Below are positions 23,041-34,654 of a stretch of DNA of 64,000 bases, one piece after another. The stretch lies in NCBI GenBank assembly GCA_030407085.1, contig CM059582.1:140013501-140077500 (forward strand), written 5' to 3'. The position numbers were made by a program, and so were the translations under genes. A model generated the notes under the pieces. The model was not told the DNA's origin and did no database searches. It saw only the letters and a list, made by a program, of their open reading frames with translations. The DNA is from Trichopria drosophilae (lineage: Eukaryota > Arthropoda > Insecta > Hymenoptera > Diapriidae). Every line of letters begins with the position of its first letter. Position 1 is the first letter of the stretch.

Positions 23041-23256
23041 TTGCGTACTTATAGTACGCAGAAAATGTTAAAATTTATTCGCTATATAATTTCCCATTGC
23101 GGTCCGCGTTTGATTGCAAAAATGTACAAGTTAGGTGTATTTCAAAATAGTGAAGTGATTTTGACAATCGGTGCGTATCTTCAAAGTAGTGGTTCAGGTA
23201 GTGTACAGTGTCTACACGCATTAATGTGGAGTTATAAAACGTCACGTGGTAAATAA
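23041..23256 (+). CDS. hypothetical 71-aa protein
   Basis: A short frame with a basic, Ser/Gly-containing product (ILTIGAYLQSSGSGS in the middle). A TATA-like run (GTATATATATAAGG) lies about 45 bases upstream. I do not recognise it. It sits between the satellite and the LINE insertion, and could belong to the left end of Polinton copy A interrupted by that LINE. The upstream TATA run is the only reason to list it. Confidence 0.25.
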   Translation: MRTYSTQKMLKFIRYIISHCGPRLIAKMYKLGVFQNSEVILTIGAYLQSSGSGSVQCLHALMWSYKTSRGK

Positions 23257-23489
23257 TAAATGCATCTGTACTAATATTATTCAATTAATTTTTCGACCCT
23301 TCTAACTATATACCGCGCTCATTCACTCTCTTTATGCAGTACTACTTTATACCACAGGTGTTCAGAAGAGGCCCATAACTGAATTTTTATAGAAAGAACG
23401 ATCATAATATGACTATTAAATTAATTTTTATTTTCAAATCGACTTAAAGAGATTCAGCATTCTATGGAATCCAAGCGGAAGAAATAAGG

Positions 23490-24561
23490 ATGACCCTGGA
23501 TGATAAGGAAATTGCCATCGGAGCCTTCCTGGATATTGAAAGTGCTTTTGACAACACGTCAAATCGGACGGTTGAAAGAGTGCTAAGAAGGAAGAAGGTG
23601 GACAGGTTGCTGGCAAACTGGGTGAGTGAGATGCTCAATACCAGAAAAGCTGAAACCCACATAGGAGAGCAGAAAACTATCAGGGTGCAAACCACCAGTG
23701 GATGCCCGCAGGTGGGGGGGGGGGGTTATGTCAACCCTGCTATGGAGCCTGGTGATAGATGAACTCCTATAGAGACTGAACGCTCTAGGAATTAAGAACC
23801 AAGGCTATGCCGATGACATCGTAATCATAGCCAGAGGAAAGTTTGAGGAGGTTCTGTGTGACCTGATTAAGGAGGGTTTGAATGTCATCAAGAAATGGTG
23901 CGACGGAGTGCGTTTGAGGATCAATATTAGCAAGACCATGGTGGTACCATTTACAAAGAAAAGAAGTCTAATGGGGATGAAAACTATTGGCATAGGAGAA
24001 CAACCAGCAGAGGTTAAGAAAGAGATAAAGTATCTAGGCGTAATACTGGACAGCAAGCTCCTATGGAAGGAACACATAGAAGCAATAACCAAGAAGAGCA
24101 TCAGAGCACTGATGGTGTGTAGAAGCATGGCAGGAAAAACATGGGGATGTTCCCCCAAGATCCTGAAATGGCTGTACATCATGATGGTGTGACCAATTAT
24201 CACCTACGGGTCAGTGGCCTGGTATAGAAGGACGCAAGTGGAGGGGGTGAGAAGGCAGCTGGAAAGAGTGCAGCGGCTTGCATGCATATGCATAACAGGG
24301 GCTCTGCGAACATGCCCCACGGCTGCGCTGGAGGAGCTGCTATACCTGAAACCTCTGCAGCTGGTCATTGAAGAGACGGCGATAGAAGCTCTGGTCGGGG
24401 TAAATAGAATACAAGATGTAAAGGAAAGGATCATTAAGATGAAAGATCGCAAACATCTTTCGGATATTATACCTTTAAAAGCAGTTCCAAGCGATACGGT
24501 AACAAAAACGCACTGTTTTGAGAGGGAATTCCTAGTGGAGATTAGTCAAAGGGAGGAATAG
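23490..24561 (+). pseudogene. LINE reverse transcriptase, C-terminal part
   Basis: Begins inside RT motif A (FLDIESAFDN), passes a G-run near 23,706-23,725 where the frame slips, and continues with the catalytic YADD (GYADDIVIIARG) and the thumb-like KYLGVILDSKLLWKEH. A TGA at about 24,190-24,192 interrupts it before PIITYGSVAW. Product would have been the RT of target-primed reverse transcription. Confidence 0.8.
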
Positions 24562-25405
24562 ACCAGGAATATGGAAAAACATCTGAATGGAGACTGCACC
24601 ATCAGATGGTATACCGATGGATCCGGAACGAGAGAAGGAACGGGATTTGGGGTGTATGGCCCACAAGCCGAGCATACCTGCTCAATGAGGAAATATGCAA
24701 GTATTTTCCCGGCAGAAGTATATGTCATAATGAAATGTGCGCTGTAAAATTGTAATTCTGTCAGATAGCCAGGCAGCGATTAAAGCAATAAACTCGCATG
24801 AAATCAGGTCAGAACTGGTTCGCGAATGTATTGCCAAGCTAAATCAACTGTCAAGAGACAATACCCTTACCGTACTCTGGGTGCCTGGGCACAGGGCTAT
24901 AGAAGGTAACGAAGAGGCTGATTAACTCGCCAGGAAGGGCGCAGGGACGCCGTTCATAGGACCTAAGTCATTCTGCGGTGTCGAAGATAACACTATCCGG
25001 GAAATGGCCAGAGAGCAAATACAGAAGAAAAAAGAAACATTTTGGAGAACTATACCAAAGTGTAGACAAGCGAAAGAACTCCTTGGTCATGCATGTCAGG
25101 GGAGGTTCAGAAAAATGATCCTATGTAACAGGAATACACTGAGGATTATGGAAGGACTACTTTCAGGACATAACAAACTGAGGTATCACCTACACAACAT
25201 AGGATTGGAAGAAACAAAACTATGCAGATTCTGTCAGGATGAGGTTGAAACATCAGGCCATATACTGAGGAACTGCCCGATATTAGCTACAACGAGGAGA
25301 GAATGTTTTGGATCCTTCTTTGTAAGTTCAGATGAAGTTACATCATTGAAACTCCAACAGATACTCGAATCCATTAGGAAAGCGAAACTGGAGGAGAAAT
25401 TCTGA
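24562..25405 (+). pseudogene. LINE RNase H and C-terminal Cys/His region
   Basis: RNase H signatures are in order: WYTDGSGTREG (first Asp), ILSDSQAAIKAI, and WVPGHRAIEGNEEAD (last His/Asp). A frame slip lies near 24,735 and a TAA follows NEEAD at 24,922. The last piece (25,004-25,405) ends with CRFCQDEVETSGHILRNC, a C-C-H-C array common at LINE C-termini. Confidence 0.8.
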
Positions 25406-25508
25406 AGAGGGCAAGAACACCCAGAGTAGGAAAAGGGGGGCACAATAGATCTTCTAGGTCAACGTGCGTGCTATCCCCATTTAGTATCTATCTATCTATG
25501 GAATCCAA

Positions 25509-25792
25509 ATTTCGGTTTGATCGAGTAATGACAAATAAAGATATGTTTTCTGTGATTTTACAATTTTTCAAAAATATAAATGTTTGGTTTTTCATACCGG
25601 CCACATAATTAATTTTTAACATCTCCTGACCACCTATTTCTCGAGTAAGCAATTTTTAAATGATGGGTACTAACTAGTAAATTGTTAACAGCTCGTCAAA
25701 ATATGATCGAATACGTAGAGAGGGATCTAGCCATACTTGGGTGCGTGCACGATGATAGAAAAAAGGTAGAAATTAAAATTCATATATAATAT
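25509..25792. other. AT-rich spacer, no gene seen
   Basis: Non-coding sequence right of the LINE target duplication. It would contain the left terminus of Polinton copy A if that lies here; no inverted repeat partner was recognised. Confidence 0.4.
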
Positions 25793-26581
25793 TTGACCGT
25801 AAATTTACCTCATCATAAATTATATGTAGCCAACCTAAATACGTGGGGTGAAGACCCAGAGGAAAATGCATTTCTCCTTGCAATCTCTGAAGAGATCATG
25901 TATAATAATGTAGTGCAAGGTAAACATTTGTATTACCAACAAAATGTAAACTTAATTCTAAAATATTTATTAATTTATTTATCATGATAAGCGATAGAAA
26001 TGGTACAAATCACCAGACCACTAACGAGTCAGGTACGTCAGGTGTGAATCTTCCTCTACCTACCTCTGATACTAGCATATTTTAGGTTATGTTGAATGGG
26101 AGCGACAGCGAGAGTGATGAATGTGATGGAAATACCCGATTACATAATAGATGACTATTTTGATGAATATAACGTTAATATTTTTTAAACATCCTTTTCA
26201 CTTTTCTGTCCCTGAAGTAGATAAAGACACCGAAAACGATGACGATACTGACTAAGACGGTTCTACCGCCAGTAATATCACTAATCGTCATAGTAGCGGA
26301 AATTCTAAAACATCGGTATCGATAGTGATAATGAATCTGTTAGTGATTCATCTCGTGATGCCAATTATATTCATGAAAATGAATATGCAGATGATGCAAG
26401 AGCGTCATCTGTGGAAACGGTAGAAAATGGCCCTCCTTCCATTGAACTAGTGTGGGAAGGTCCCTGTCAAGATAGTGGGTACCCTAGTACTGCTGATACA
26501 GATAGTGGTGCAGCTGATACGTATGTGTATGATATTTAAATCTACTTTTCGGTATGATAGTATTTATCCATTTATATTTAC
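25793..26581 (+). other. acidic coding-like stretch and candidate intron upstream of polB
   Basis: Short frames rich in Asp, Glu and Ser (for example around 26,305-26,518) precede the polymerase. A canonical GTATGT...TTTACAG segment (26,519-26,581, 63 bp) looks like a small intron, since the frames before and after it are coding-like. A 64-codon frame at 25,793 (LNTWGEDPEENAFLLAISEE) may be another exon. I recognise no domain. This could be the 5' part of the polymerase gene or a separate gene. Confidence 0.3.
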
Positions 26582-28620
26582 AGGATTTTCCTTCCAGATG
26601 GGGTGCGGCCGTGAGCGGGTACGAGATGTTCTAAATTATTTTGCGATAGAATCGGAAACGTCACGATATTTTCCGAGATATCGCCTGAATGGTCGGGAAG
26701 TAATTGGACACATCCGTGGACCACCTGTAAACGTGGATGTTTCTACCTGACTCGAAAGCTGTATGATATCACTAAATGGTTACCTTTGCGCACAAGCTAA
26801 CCCTGACGACTTCATAGGATTAACATTGAATTCTCCTAAATTTCGTGGCGGACCTGTATGGTTATCGTTTCGCCAGGTCAGTGCAATTTAATTTTAATGA
26901 TTTATGGGACCTTCTCAACAGCGCTGTACAAAGTACAAACGATTTTGGTACCGGCGATAACTTAAAAATAAGCGTGTCCGTTGTACAATCGGTGGCAGGG
27001 AGAGGTCGTGTACCGCTAACGATTAGAGATGTAAATAAAAGATCAATATTGAGTATACGTAACGATGATAACTTGTGTTTACTGAGATCGTTAGTTACAG
27101 CACATATGGGAAATATTATTTATGTGGAAAGGGCCAGATGCCCAAGAGGCCTTTGCATGAGTTTTGTGTCTGATAGATAGTCGAAGAATATTACAAAAAG
27201 AGAAGGCTATTCAACTTGTTCGATTAGCACAAGCTGCAATACCATCAGATGTGGGATATGGGGTTTCAGATGTGGATAGGTTTCAATTATATTTTGCATC
27301 TAAGGGTATGGACATGCCAATTTATGATGGTACGGTGTGCGTAATAAATGCAGGTAAGCAAGTTCTGCACACTTTGCGCATTATGTGTCATGAGAATTTG
27401 CGGCATTATCAGTCAATTTTAAATATAGTGGTTGCAGCAGGGAGTAGGAAATATTGTATACCGAGCAATACAGCGTATGCAGATAATCATAAATGTAAGA
27501 ATGAGTGTGCCAAGTGTGAAAATAAACCACCATGTAGTAGTGATACCCCCACCGTGAAATGTCAATTCTGCTCTAGAAATTTCTTTGGCGTGACCTGTAT
27601 TGAATATCATTTAAAACGTGGCTCTTTTGATAAAAATCATACTGTTTGTGAAAAAATAAAATTTTGTGTAAATTGCTGTAAAATAGTGCAACAAAAAAGA
27701 GGAGAAGATCACGAGTGTGGTAACGCTTTTCATAATACAGGTAACGCCCGATTACCACTCGGACATTTTTGTTTTGTTCAACCAATCAAAAATAATAATG
27801 GATCACGTCTTAAAGCCCTTTACTTATTTTATGATTTCGAAACGCAATAATGTTTAACGCACGAGGGAGATAATGAAACGAAAATTCACGTACCAACACT
27901 CTGCGTCGTACAGCAGTCGTATGATTTTCTTCGAAGATGTTGATATTTCCACACATTGTACACATTGTGGCGTTCGAGAATATATTTTTAAAAATGATCC
28001 AGTCAAACAATTTGTTGAGCTCGCTATGGCACGTATAAAAAATTTTGACAAAGTTATAGCAATAGCACATAATTCACAGGGGTTCGATGCCCAATTTATT
28101 TTAAAATACATTGTTGAGAAACTCTCCACCAGGGATCTACCCGCACTTATTATGAACGGCTCAAAAATTATTTTATTAGAATATCTGAATGTAAAATTTA
28201 TAGACAGTTTAAATTATTTCCATATGCCTCTAACCGCGTTGCCTTCTGCATATGGTATACCTGACGCGGAAAAGGGTATATTTCCACACTTGTTTAACAT
28301 ACCAGAAAACAAAAGTTATATCGGCGAATTACCGGACATACGGTATTATGCACCAGAAGGAATGAATCCAGAAAAGAGAGAGAGGTTTACTACATCGAGA
28401 ACAACAACAAAGAGACCGCATATTTAATTTTCAAGTGGAAATTGAAACATATTGTATGCAGCATGCAAGAAGACTACGGATTACATGTACGGCTTTCCGC
28501 AAAAACTTTTTAGAGTGTGGTAATGTTTGTCCTTTCAATAATTGCTCGACCATTGTATCAACGTGTTTACGTGTTTATAGAACAAAATTTCTTAAAACTA
28601 AACACATAGATATTATGCTT
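26582..28620 (+). pseudogene. polB: protein-primed DNA polymerase B, N-terminal and exonuclease half
   Basis: Three frames follow each other with small shifts. 26,582-27,180 matches the start of copy B polymerase (DDFIGLTLNSPKF). 27,181-27,850 holds a Cys-rich zinc region (CAKCENKPPC, CQFC, CVNC) and exonuclease motif I (LFYDFET). 27,873-28,427 holds motif II (AHNSQGFDAQF) and DSLNYF, and 28,435 onward the motif III region. About 28,620 the homology ends: the palm motifs of copy B (SLY, NSFWG, DTDS) are absent and the next 200 bases lead into integrase. The gene is thus cut in half and cannot polymerise. Confidence 0.8.
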
Positions 28621-28825
28621 GCAGACACTGCCTCAGTAGATGAGAAAACTGCAGCGGCTCTAACTGCTTGTTATATGGTTAGTAAGATCGCCTTTGAAAA
28701 AATATTTTCACGTATAAAAACATCTATAAATATATCTAGAAAACGTTTAAAACGCCAATCGAGGAAGAAACATAGTAAAACAGTACCCATTGATAAGAAC
28801 CCCCAAATGAATGGTAAAAAAGAAA

Positions 28826-29948
28826 ATGAATGATATTCTTTGGGATATCTATTATGAACCCTGGCATCCATCTGCGTATATAGGTTCAGCTCGCAAACTA
28901 TATCAAACGACAAATAAAAATTATCAATACGATCAAATATCTGAGTGGCTAGAGGGTTAAGAAGCTTATAACCAACATCGTCGTACACGCCGTGTATTTC
29001 CTCGACGCTCTTATAACGTGCAAAATATTGACAACGTCTAGGAGGCTGATTTAATATATGTACGTTCTATCAAGTCTTATAATAAAAACATTACTTACCT
29101 GCTAGTGGTTATAGATGCGTTAAGTAAATATGCATGGGTCGAACCGATAATCGACAAAACATCAAAAAGTGTTAGAAAATCTTTTGAGTAGATTTTAGCC
29201 CGAAGTGGTAATAGAAAACCTGTATCCCTACAGAGTGATAAAGCAAGAGTTTATTAAAAGGAGAGAAAAAGAGTTTATCGGCCGCGATATGCAGCATTTA
29301 TTGAAGTCTGCGAACATAATCTGCAGATCTGTTCGTAACCCGGACATGAAAGCCAGTATTGTCGAGCGCTTTATAAGAACCCTTAAGAAGAAACGGTGGC
29401 GGTATTTCACAATTAAAAATACACGTTGCTATATTGACGTTTTACAGTCTATCGTCACATCTTATAATAATTCTAAACATTCAGGTACCAATATGGTACC
29501 CACTCTAATTAATTGGTACAATGCTGCAGAAGCACGAGAAAATTTCATTCGTCGTTATAGCGTTTTCAAACGGCCACCGAAAGTCCCTAAATATAGAGTT
29601 GGTGATTTAGTCCGTGTAAGTTGTGCAAAGAGCGTCTTTGCAAAAGGTTACGAGGGTGGATGGACAATAGAAAAACTATTCAAAATTACACGTGTATTAA
29701 ATACACGTCAACCGTTAGTTTATATCCTTGATGATCTGCAAGGAGAAAAAATCGACCTTTTCTTTTACGAAGAAGAATTAAGTCATGTCCAGAAAAACGT
29801 GGATACACAAGTTTTCGCAGTTGAAAAAATTGTAAAGACTGTCGGTACCGTTAGGAGGAAACGATAATACTTACACTGGTTGGGGTATCCTGATAAGTTT
29901 AATTCTTGGATTCGAGCAGAAAATTTCAAACTTCCTGATGAAGGATGA
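28826..29948 (+). pseudogene. int: Polinton integrase (broken)
   Basis: The ATG at 28,826 starts a frame with the Polinton integrase N-terminus (WHPSAYIGSARKLYQ). The catalytic region EADLIYVRS is preceded by a TAG, and further TAA/TAG stops lie in the first 120 codons. A shift near 29,240 leads to the frame 29,205-29,867, with the catalytic Glu region (MKASIVERFIRTLK) and the SH3-like C-terminal part. A TAA then cuts the chromodomain (LGYPDKFNSWI). Integrase would insert the viral-like genome. The end overlaps the next start by 11 bases, matching the tight spacing in copy B. Confidence 0.85.
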
Positions 29949-30790
29949 ATTTCACATTATTTTACCAAGTAACAGCAGTATGGAGTTTTACCCTGAAAAC
30001 AGAACGAACAACTTTATTACACAATTACCGCAGCATCTGCATTTGCAAGGCCAGTGGTGTGTGGCACTTACCGATATACAAATACCCCTAACGTTTCAAC
30101 ACATATCTGTCAAAGAAGAAGATAGACGAGTTGTATTTTCAAGATTTAGAACAGTGAAGGCTATTCGTACAGAGTTACCAGCTGAACAAAGTAACCTTAA
30201 AAATAAAAATACTTTAAAGGTATCATTTCTAGCACCCGGAATATATAAGAATACTCACGATTTAGTTGAAGAGATTAATAATCTACAATTTATAAAAGAT
30301 CATCTAATATTTAAAATTGGTCACGGTGGGTATGTCTCAGTCACGAATCTGCACCGATGAATATCTAAACGATGAACACGCTGTATATCTACCGGATAAA
30401 TTGAGAAATATACTTGGTTATGATTATCCATGCGTAAACGAAAAGGGGGCAATAATCGTGAGTGACAATACGATGATTCACGGCATTCGTCCTGTAAACC
30501 TTTTCAATGGCTTACCATCTCTGATAATAGTGTATAGTGATATTTGGGAACCTTACGTTACAGGAGACGTTCAGATACGATTATTGTGAGCTGTACCATT
30601 AAAACATGATAATTATATTTACGGTGATACAAGAATATGTAGCTATTCACCTGCTGCATATATACCATTACTGTATAGCTCTTTCCAAACCATTGAAATA
30701 GATATAAGCGATGAGATTGGGATGTTTATACCATTTGATTATGGTACGTTAACGGTGATGTTACACTTTAATGGTACCGATTGGAATTAG
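29938..30790 (+). pseudogene. putative minor capsid (penton-like) protein, broken
   Basis: Start ATG at 29,938. Homologous along its length to 62,320-63,165 of copy B (shared FxxILPSNSS opening, GQWCVALTDIQIP, then CEP/WEPYVTGD near the end). A frame change lies near 30,330, and a TGA at 30,587-30,589 stands where copy B has an Arg codon; the tail then continues to the TAG at 30,788. Known Polintons encode a single-jelly-roll vertex protein in this position. That function is inferred from the family, not from a motif I can prove. Confidence 0.65.
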
Positions 30791-30794
30791 CAAA

Positions 30795-31349
30795 ATGTCG
30801 CATTATGCAGTATACTTTAACAATCAGATTGGCGGTAGTATACATACTGGTAGTGTAGGTCGTATATACAGAGGGGCATTATATCAGCGAGGACATGGCA
30901 TTGGTAGTTTTCTTGGTGGTTTATTCAGACGCGTGTTTCCTATTTTTACGAGAGGTGCTACATCTGTCGGTAAAGAAGCACTACGACGAGGTCTAAATAT
31001 TGTGACCGATATGGCTACAAATAATACATCTGCAAAAGAGGCGATTCGACGACATGTCAAAGAGTCAGGTGCGAATTTGAAAAGGAAGGCAGAAGAAAAA
31101 TTTGATGAACTGATAGCGGGGTCGGGGTATAAATACCCGCATCGTTACACTCGATAGCAGCTATAATTCTCGTCGACGTCAGACCAAGATACAACAGCAG
31201 AAGAAGAAAAAGAAGGCGAAAACTAAACGAAGAGTGAAAATAAAAAAAGAAGCGGTAATCACACCGTCACTAACAAGGTAATGAAAACGAAGAAGCGTGC
31301 AATAAATAGGAAGAACAAGCGCCGTACGGTGGCAGATATATTTAATTAA
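30795..31349 (+). pseudogene. pVI-like amphipathic protein with basic tail, frameshifted
   Basis: The ATG at 30,795 follows the previous stop by 4 bases. The first 120 codons carry GIGSFLGGLFRRVFPIF, an amphipathic/hydrophobic segment nearly identical in pattern to copy B, then a helical KEAIRRHVKESGANLKRK region. The frame stops at 31,157, but a Lys/Arg-rich tail continues in another frame and ends ADIF at the TAA 31,347-31,349. Adenovirus pVI has a similar amphipathic helix that disrupts membranes. I infer a membrane-active or internal virion protein. An alternative is a core protein. Confidence 0.55.
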
Positions 31350-31364
31350 AAGAAAATTTCTCTT

Positions 31365-32550
31365 TTGCATACACACTCTTCAGAATGTATAAAATCGGAG
31401 CTCGACTTGTTTACTCTAACACCTACTCAAGCGATTATTGAGAGCTCGCACTGGGTACAGTATAAACATGTGTCAACACTTTCTCATGATTCACCAATTG
31501 AATTTGTTTTACCCGGAATTGTTAAGTTTACGGGTAACTTTAACGCCTGATCAAAATATGCCTGCTGATACACCACAGGCGGATCGTGATAGTGTTGGGC
31601 CTGTAAATAATTTTATGCACTCGCTTTTTAGCCAGATCGATGTGTACTTCAATCAAAAGCTAGTTTCCGCACCGAATAATGCATACGCCTGCAGATCATA
31701 TATTGAAACACTACTGAATTATGGGCCTGCTGCCAAATGTTCCCATTTAACGAGTGGTTTATGATATGACAATACACCGGGTTATATGGATTGATTTAAT
31801 ACTGATAATAAAGGACTCCTCAGTCATCGCGCTGCCATACATTGGAGTAAAACAGTAGATTTACTAGGTCGCTTACATTGCGATGTATTTAACCAAGAAA
31901 AGTTACTATTGAACGGGGTGGAGGTACGCGTGCGGCTTATAAAATCTCGAGATGCCTACTGTATAATGGATCAGTCTGGGTATTATTTTGCGCATATAGA
32001 GGAAGCAAGTCTTTTAGCACGACGTGTAAAAGTTAACCCAGGTGTTTTACTTGCCCATGCTAAAGAACTCTCGAAAATTTCAGCAAAATATCCTCTAACA
32101 AGAGTTGAAGTTAAGACAGTGACGATGCATAAAGGAATCTATGGCGAAACATTAGATAATATTATACTTGGTCAATAGCCTAAAAGAATTGTCATCGGGT
32201 TTTGTAGAAAATAAAGCTTACCATGGCGATCGCACCTTAAATCCGTTTAACTTTAAACATTTTAATATCAATTTTCTATGTCTATATGTTGACGGCACTC
32301 GAATACCTTCTAGACCATTACAACCAGATTTTTATGCGTCAAATCTTTATGTGGACACTTTTGACACGCTATTCTCAGGTACAGGTATACACTTTCTCAA
32401 TGAAGGAAACGCTATCACACGTAAATGCTATGCAGGTGCGTGAAAGCATAAATATTCCTACTGATGCCGTTTTATACGTACGGTTCTAAAAACGATAGCA
32501 TTAGATCGATATCGCAGTTATCTTTCAGACACGACGTACGGTAGACATTG
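31365..32550 (+). pseudogene. putative major capsid protein (double jelly-roll family), broken
   Basis: Starts with the hallmark of the large insect Polinton protein: SELDLFTLTPTQAIIESSHW followed by SPIEFVLPG. The frame changes near 31,515, stops after 31,764, resumes at about 31,800 (RVRLIKSRDAYCIM, the KSR...F/YxL patch), stops at 32,176 and continues to about 32,490 (NPFNFKHFNINFLCLYVDG). Similar proteins are annotated as transposon-derived F54H12.2-like and are thought to be the Polinton major capsid. At least three frame breaks. Start codon uncertain. Confidence 0.7.
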
Positions 32551-32552
32551 CA

Positions 32553-33230
32553 ATGGATCTGGTGGTTGACGTACAGTTTTTTAAAGGTTCAAATAATAAG
32601 ATAATAAGGAAAGAAGTGGCCGTTTTGTCTATCGATGACAAGATTTCTGGACATTGGGTAATTGCACCGCCATATCCTGTCGACTTGTTGAGTTGAGAAT
32701 CCCGGGAACAAAATAACTGGTTAACACGAATTCATCACGGTCTTGACTGGTTTGACGGCGATATATCTGAAAATTATTTATACAAAAAGTTACGGGAAGT
32801 CACCGTAAACGCCCGAAATATATATGTACGAGGCAAGGAAAAATGGAAACTCCTAAACAAAGTAACCGACCGTAATATAATAAATTTGGAGGAGGATACA
32901 AGATGCCCGGCATTCAACGTTCTTCCATGGTCGAGTAATTACTGTATACAACACGGTGGTGAATTCAATTTTGTGCGCTTCATTTGCGTGTTAAATAAAG
33001 CATATCGTTTACGACTTCGAATACGATCGACGGATTTGTCGAGGAACAGAGAAGATGACGTATGTAACCCGGACACAGAACAATATCGGGTATCAAATAT
33101 ATATAAGAATATTGATAGTATTAGCGAGTGTAACCAAAGCGTACTGCGTATGGAAGATTGGTCGATTGAAACATCACCACGTTGTACAGAAAGCCAACAT
33201 TCCAGAGACGTCGTTAACAAGGATACTTAA
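32553..33230 (+). pseudogene. conserved Polinton-associated protein of unknown function, one nonsense codon
   Basis: The ATG at 32,553 opens MDLVVDVQFFKG, VAVLSIDDKISGHWVIAPP, then TGA at 32,694-32,696. The same frame continues through NNWLTRIHHGLDWFDGD, NIYVRGKEKWKLL and NIINLEEDTRCPAFN to about 33,020, after which it loses character. The pattern (an initial beta strand with Asp, a W-D-G centre, VRGKEK) looks like a compact nuclease/RNase H-like fold, but I cannot show catalytic residues. From memory, similar short proteins occur near virus-like elements of insects. It lies between capsid and protease. Confidence 0.45.
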
Positions 33231-33239
33231 ACTTATACA

Positions 33240-34640
33240 TTGTTCACCTATATATTGTGCGCGTGATTTTTCCGAGGTCACGTATGGAGTTTCAAAATGC
33301 CAAATACTTACTTTTACAGGGCGTCAGCGGTCTTGTACGGCGAAACCAAATTCCCAAAGTGCCAAATTGCCAAATTGCCAAAGTTTAATTAAAGACTCGG
33401 AGAGACGTGAGGTCGAGGAAGGAACAAAGTTTAACTCGTAGAAATAAGCTGAACGCGATGATTATAAACGGAAATCTTTAATTAACCTAAGAATCGGTTA
33501 CAATGCGGTACCGTCGACGCAGGTACCGAAGATATGCAAAAAAATAATGAAAAGTGAATGTCGTTATAAGAACCGGAACAAAATTCAATGCAGAGAAAGC
33601 GAACATATAAGACGCGGTGTAAATAACTTATACTCGCGGATGAGTGCCACACAAGGTACTTACAATAGAGTCTTCGTCTCGAGGGCCACGATGATGAGGG
33701 ACGAGGAAGAGGCTCGAGTCCTGGCGACGTCACGGATACAGGGACCGCCACTCATCCATTCACACGCACACACACGAACGAGAATCCCGGCGTACGAGGC
33801 GAGCTTCCCGGAACCGAAATTTGACCGCGACGAAATACTGACCGCTCGTAACCGAAATCCCCAAAAACCCAAGCTTTAGCGGTATCGTCTGCCTCGTCGC
33901 ACTTACGCGAACGGTACGGCACGACTTCGTACCTACCGGAATACGCGACCGAAAACCCCAAAGGAGAATTTCTCAAAAATTACCGAGCTCTACTATGCGC
34001 GATATAGCACGGCCTAGCATCGAAACGAGAATGACCGGTAGTTCCACAGAAGCGAAGTCGTTGTCGGCGATGAAGAAAAGGGGGTAGGAGCGCGAGGCGT
34101 TGGCGAAACGGCGACGGCGGCGGTGAGGCTGGTTAGCCGTGGCAATCGACGACGAAACCTGCGGCGAAGTGACTTGATCTGCGTCGTCCAATCAGATTTC
34201 ATCCTTTTCTCTCGTCCGGCCGGACGAGACTAAGCGACAGCGAGACTGTTAACTTGCCGCGGTGTTAGCGTTCCCAAGACGGCGAATGCGGAACAGATTG
34301 TTGTAGATACCGAGACTCCATTGCAGTTGAAAGTCGTCGAGTTGTTAAAATATGACGGTGCCCTAACAGGTAAGATACCGTAGCCAACAGCCGTTCGTCT
34401 TACCCCGATGTTCTAGATGTCCTCCAGATCTTGAAGAACCGTACAACGGGTGACCTACCTTACCAACGGTCGAGACTTGCACCACTACATACACAACATT
34501 CAACATAATTTCCCATTGATACTTCCATACTAATCCAACGCTAGCGCTCTTCCTCGTCGATTCTTGACTTGCTAGGTGTTACTCGAGACCCGATGAAAGA
34601 GACAGAAGCTGCGATTACAGGGTGTCTAAAATACCACATC
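33240..34640. other. CpG-rich non-viral block inside Polinton copy A
   Basis: Base composition changes sharply from the AT-rich viral genes. Frames on both strands are short and unlike any Polinton gene. There is a local TGCCAAAT tandem (about 33,355-33,385), CA-rich sequence near 33,763 and a strong splice-donor-like ACAGGTAAGA near 34,366. Most likely an inserted sequence (LTR or promoter-type DNA); ends and target duplication were not found. Confidence 0.45.
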
Positions 34641-34654
34641 ACAATCTTTAGAAA

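Larger units (their letters stand above)
23475..25494 (+). mobile_element. 5'-truncated LINE with RNase H domain, 14-bp target duplication
   Basis: Flanked by TCTATGGAATCCAA at 23,461-23,474 and 25,495-25,508. The left end falls inside the RT domain, i.e. heavy 5' truncation. The right end carries TATCTATCTA-type tetranucleotide repeats rather than poly(A). Domains left: the end of RT, an RNase H and a Cys/His C-terminus, as in I/LOA-type LINEs. Exact clade not assigned. Confidence 0.85.

Noticed and set aside
34260..34370. Possible host first exon ending at a strong splice donor
   Set aside because: An in-frame stop occurs upstream and no ATG starts the frame; at best a non-coding or partial exon.
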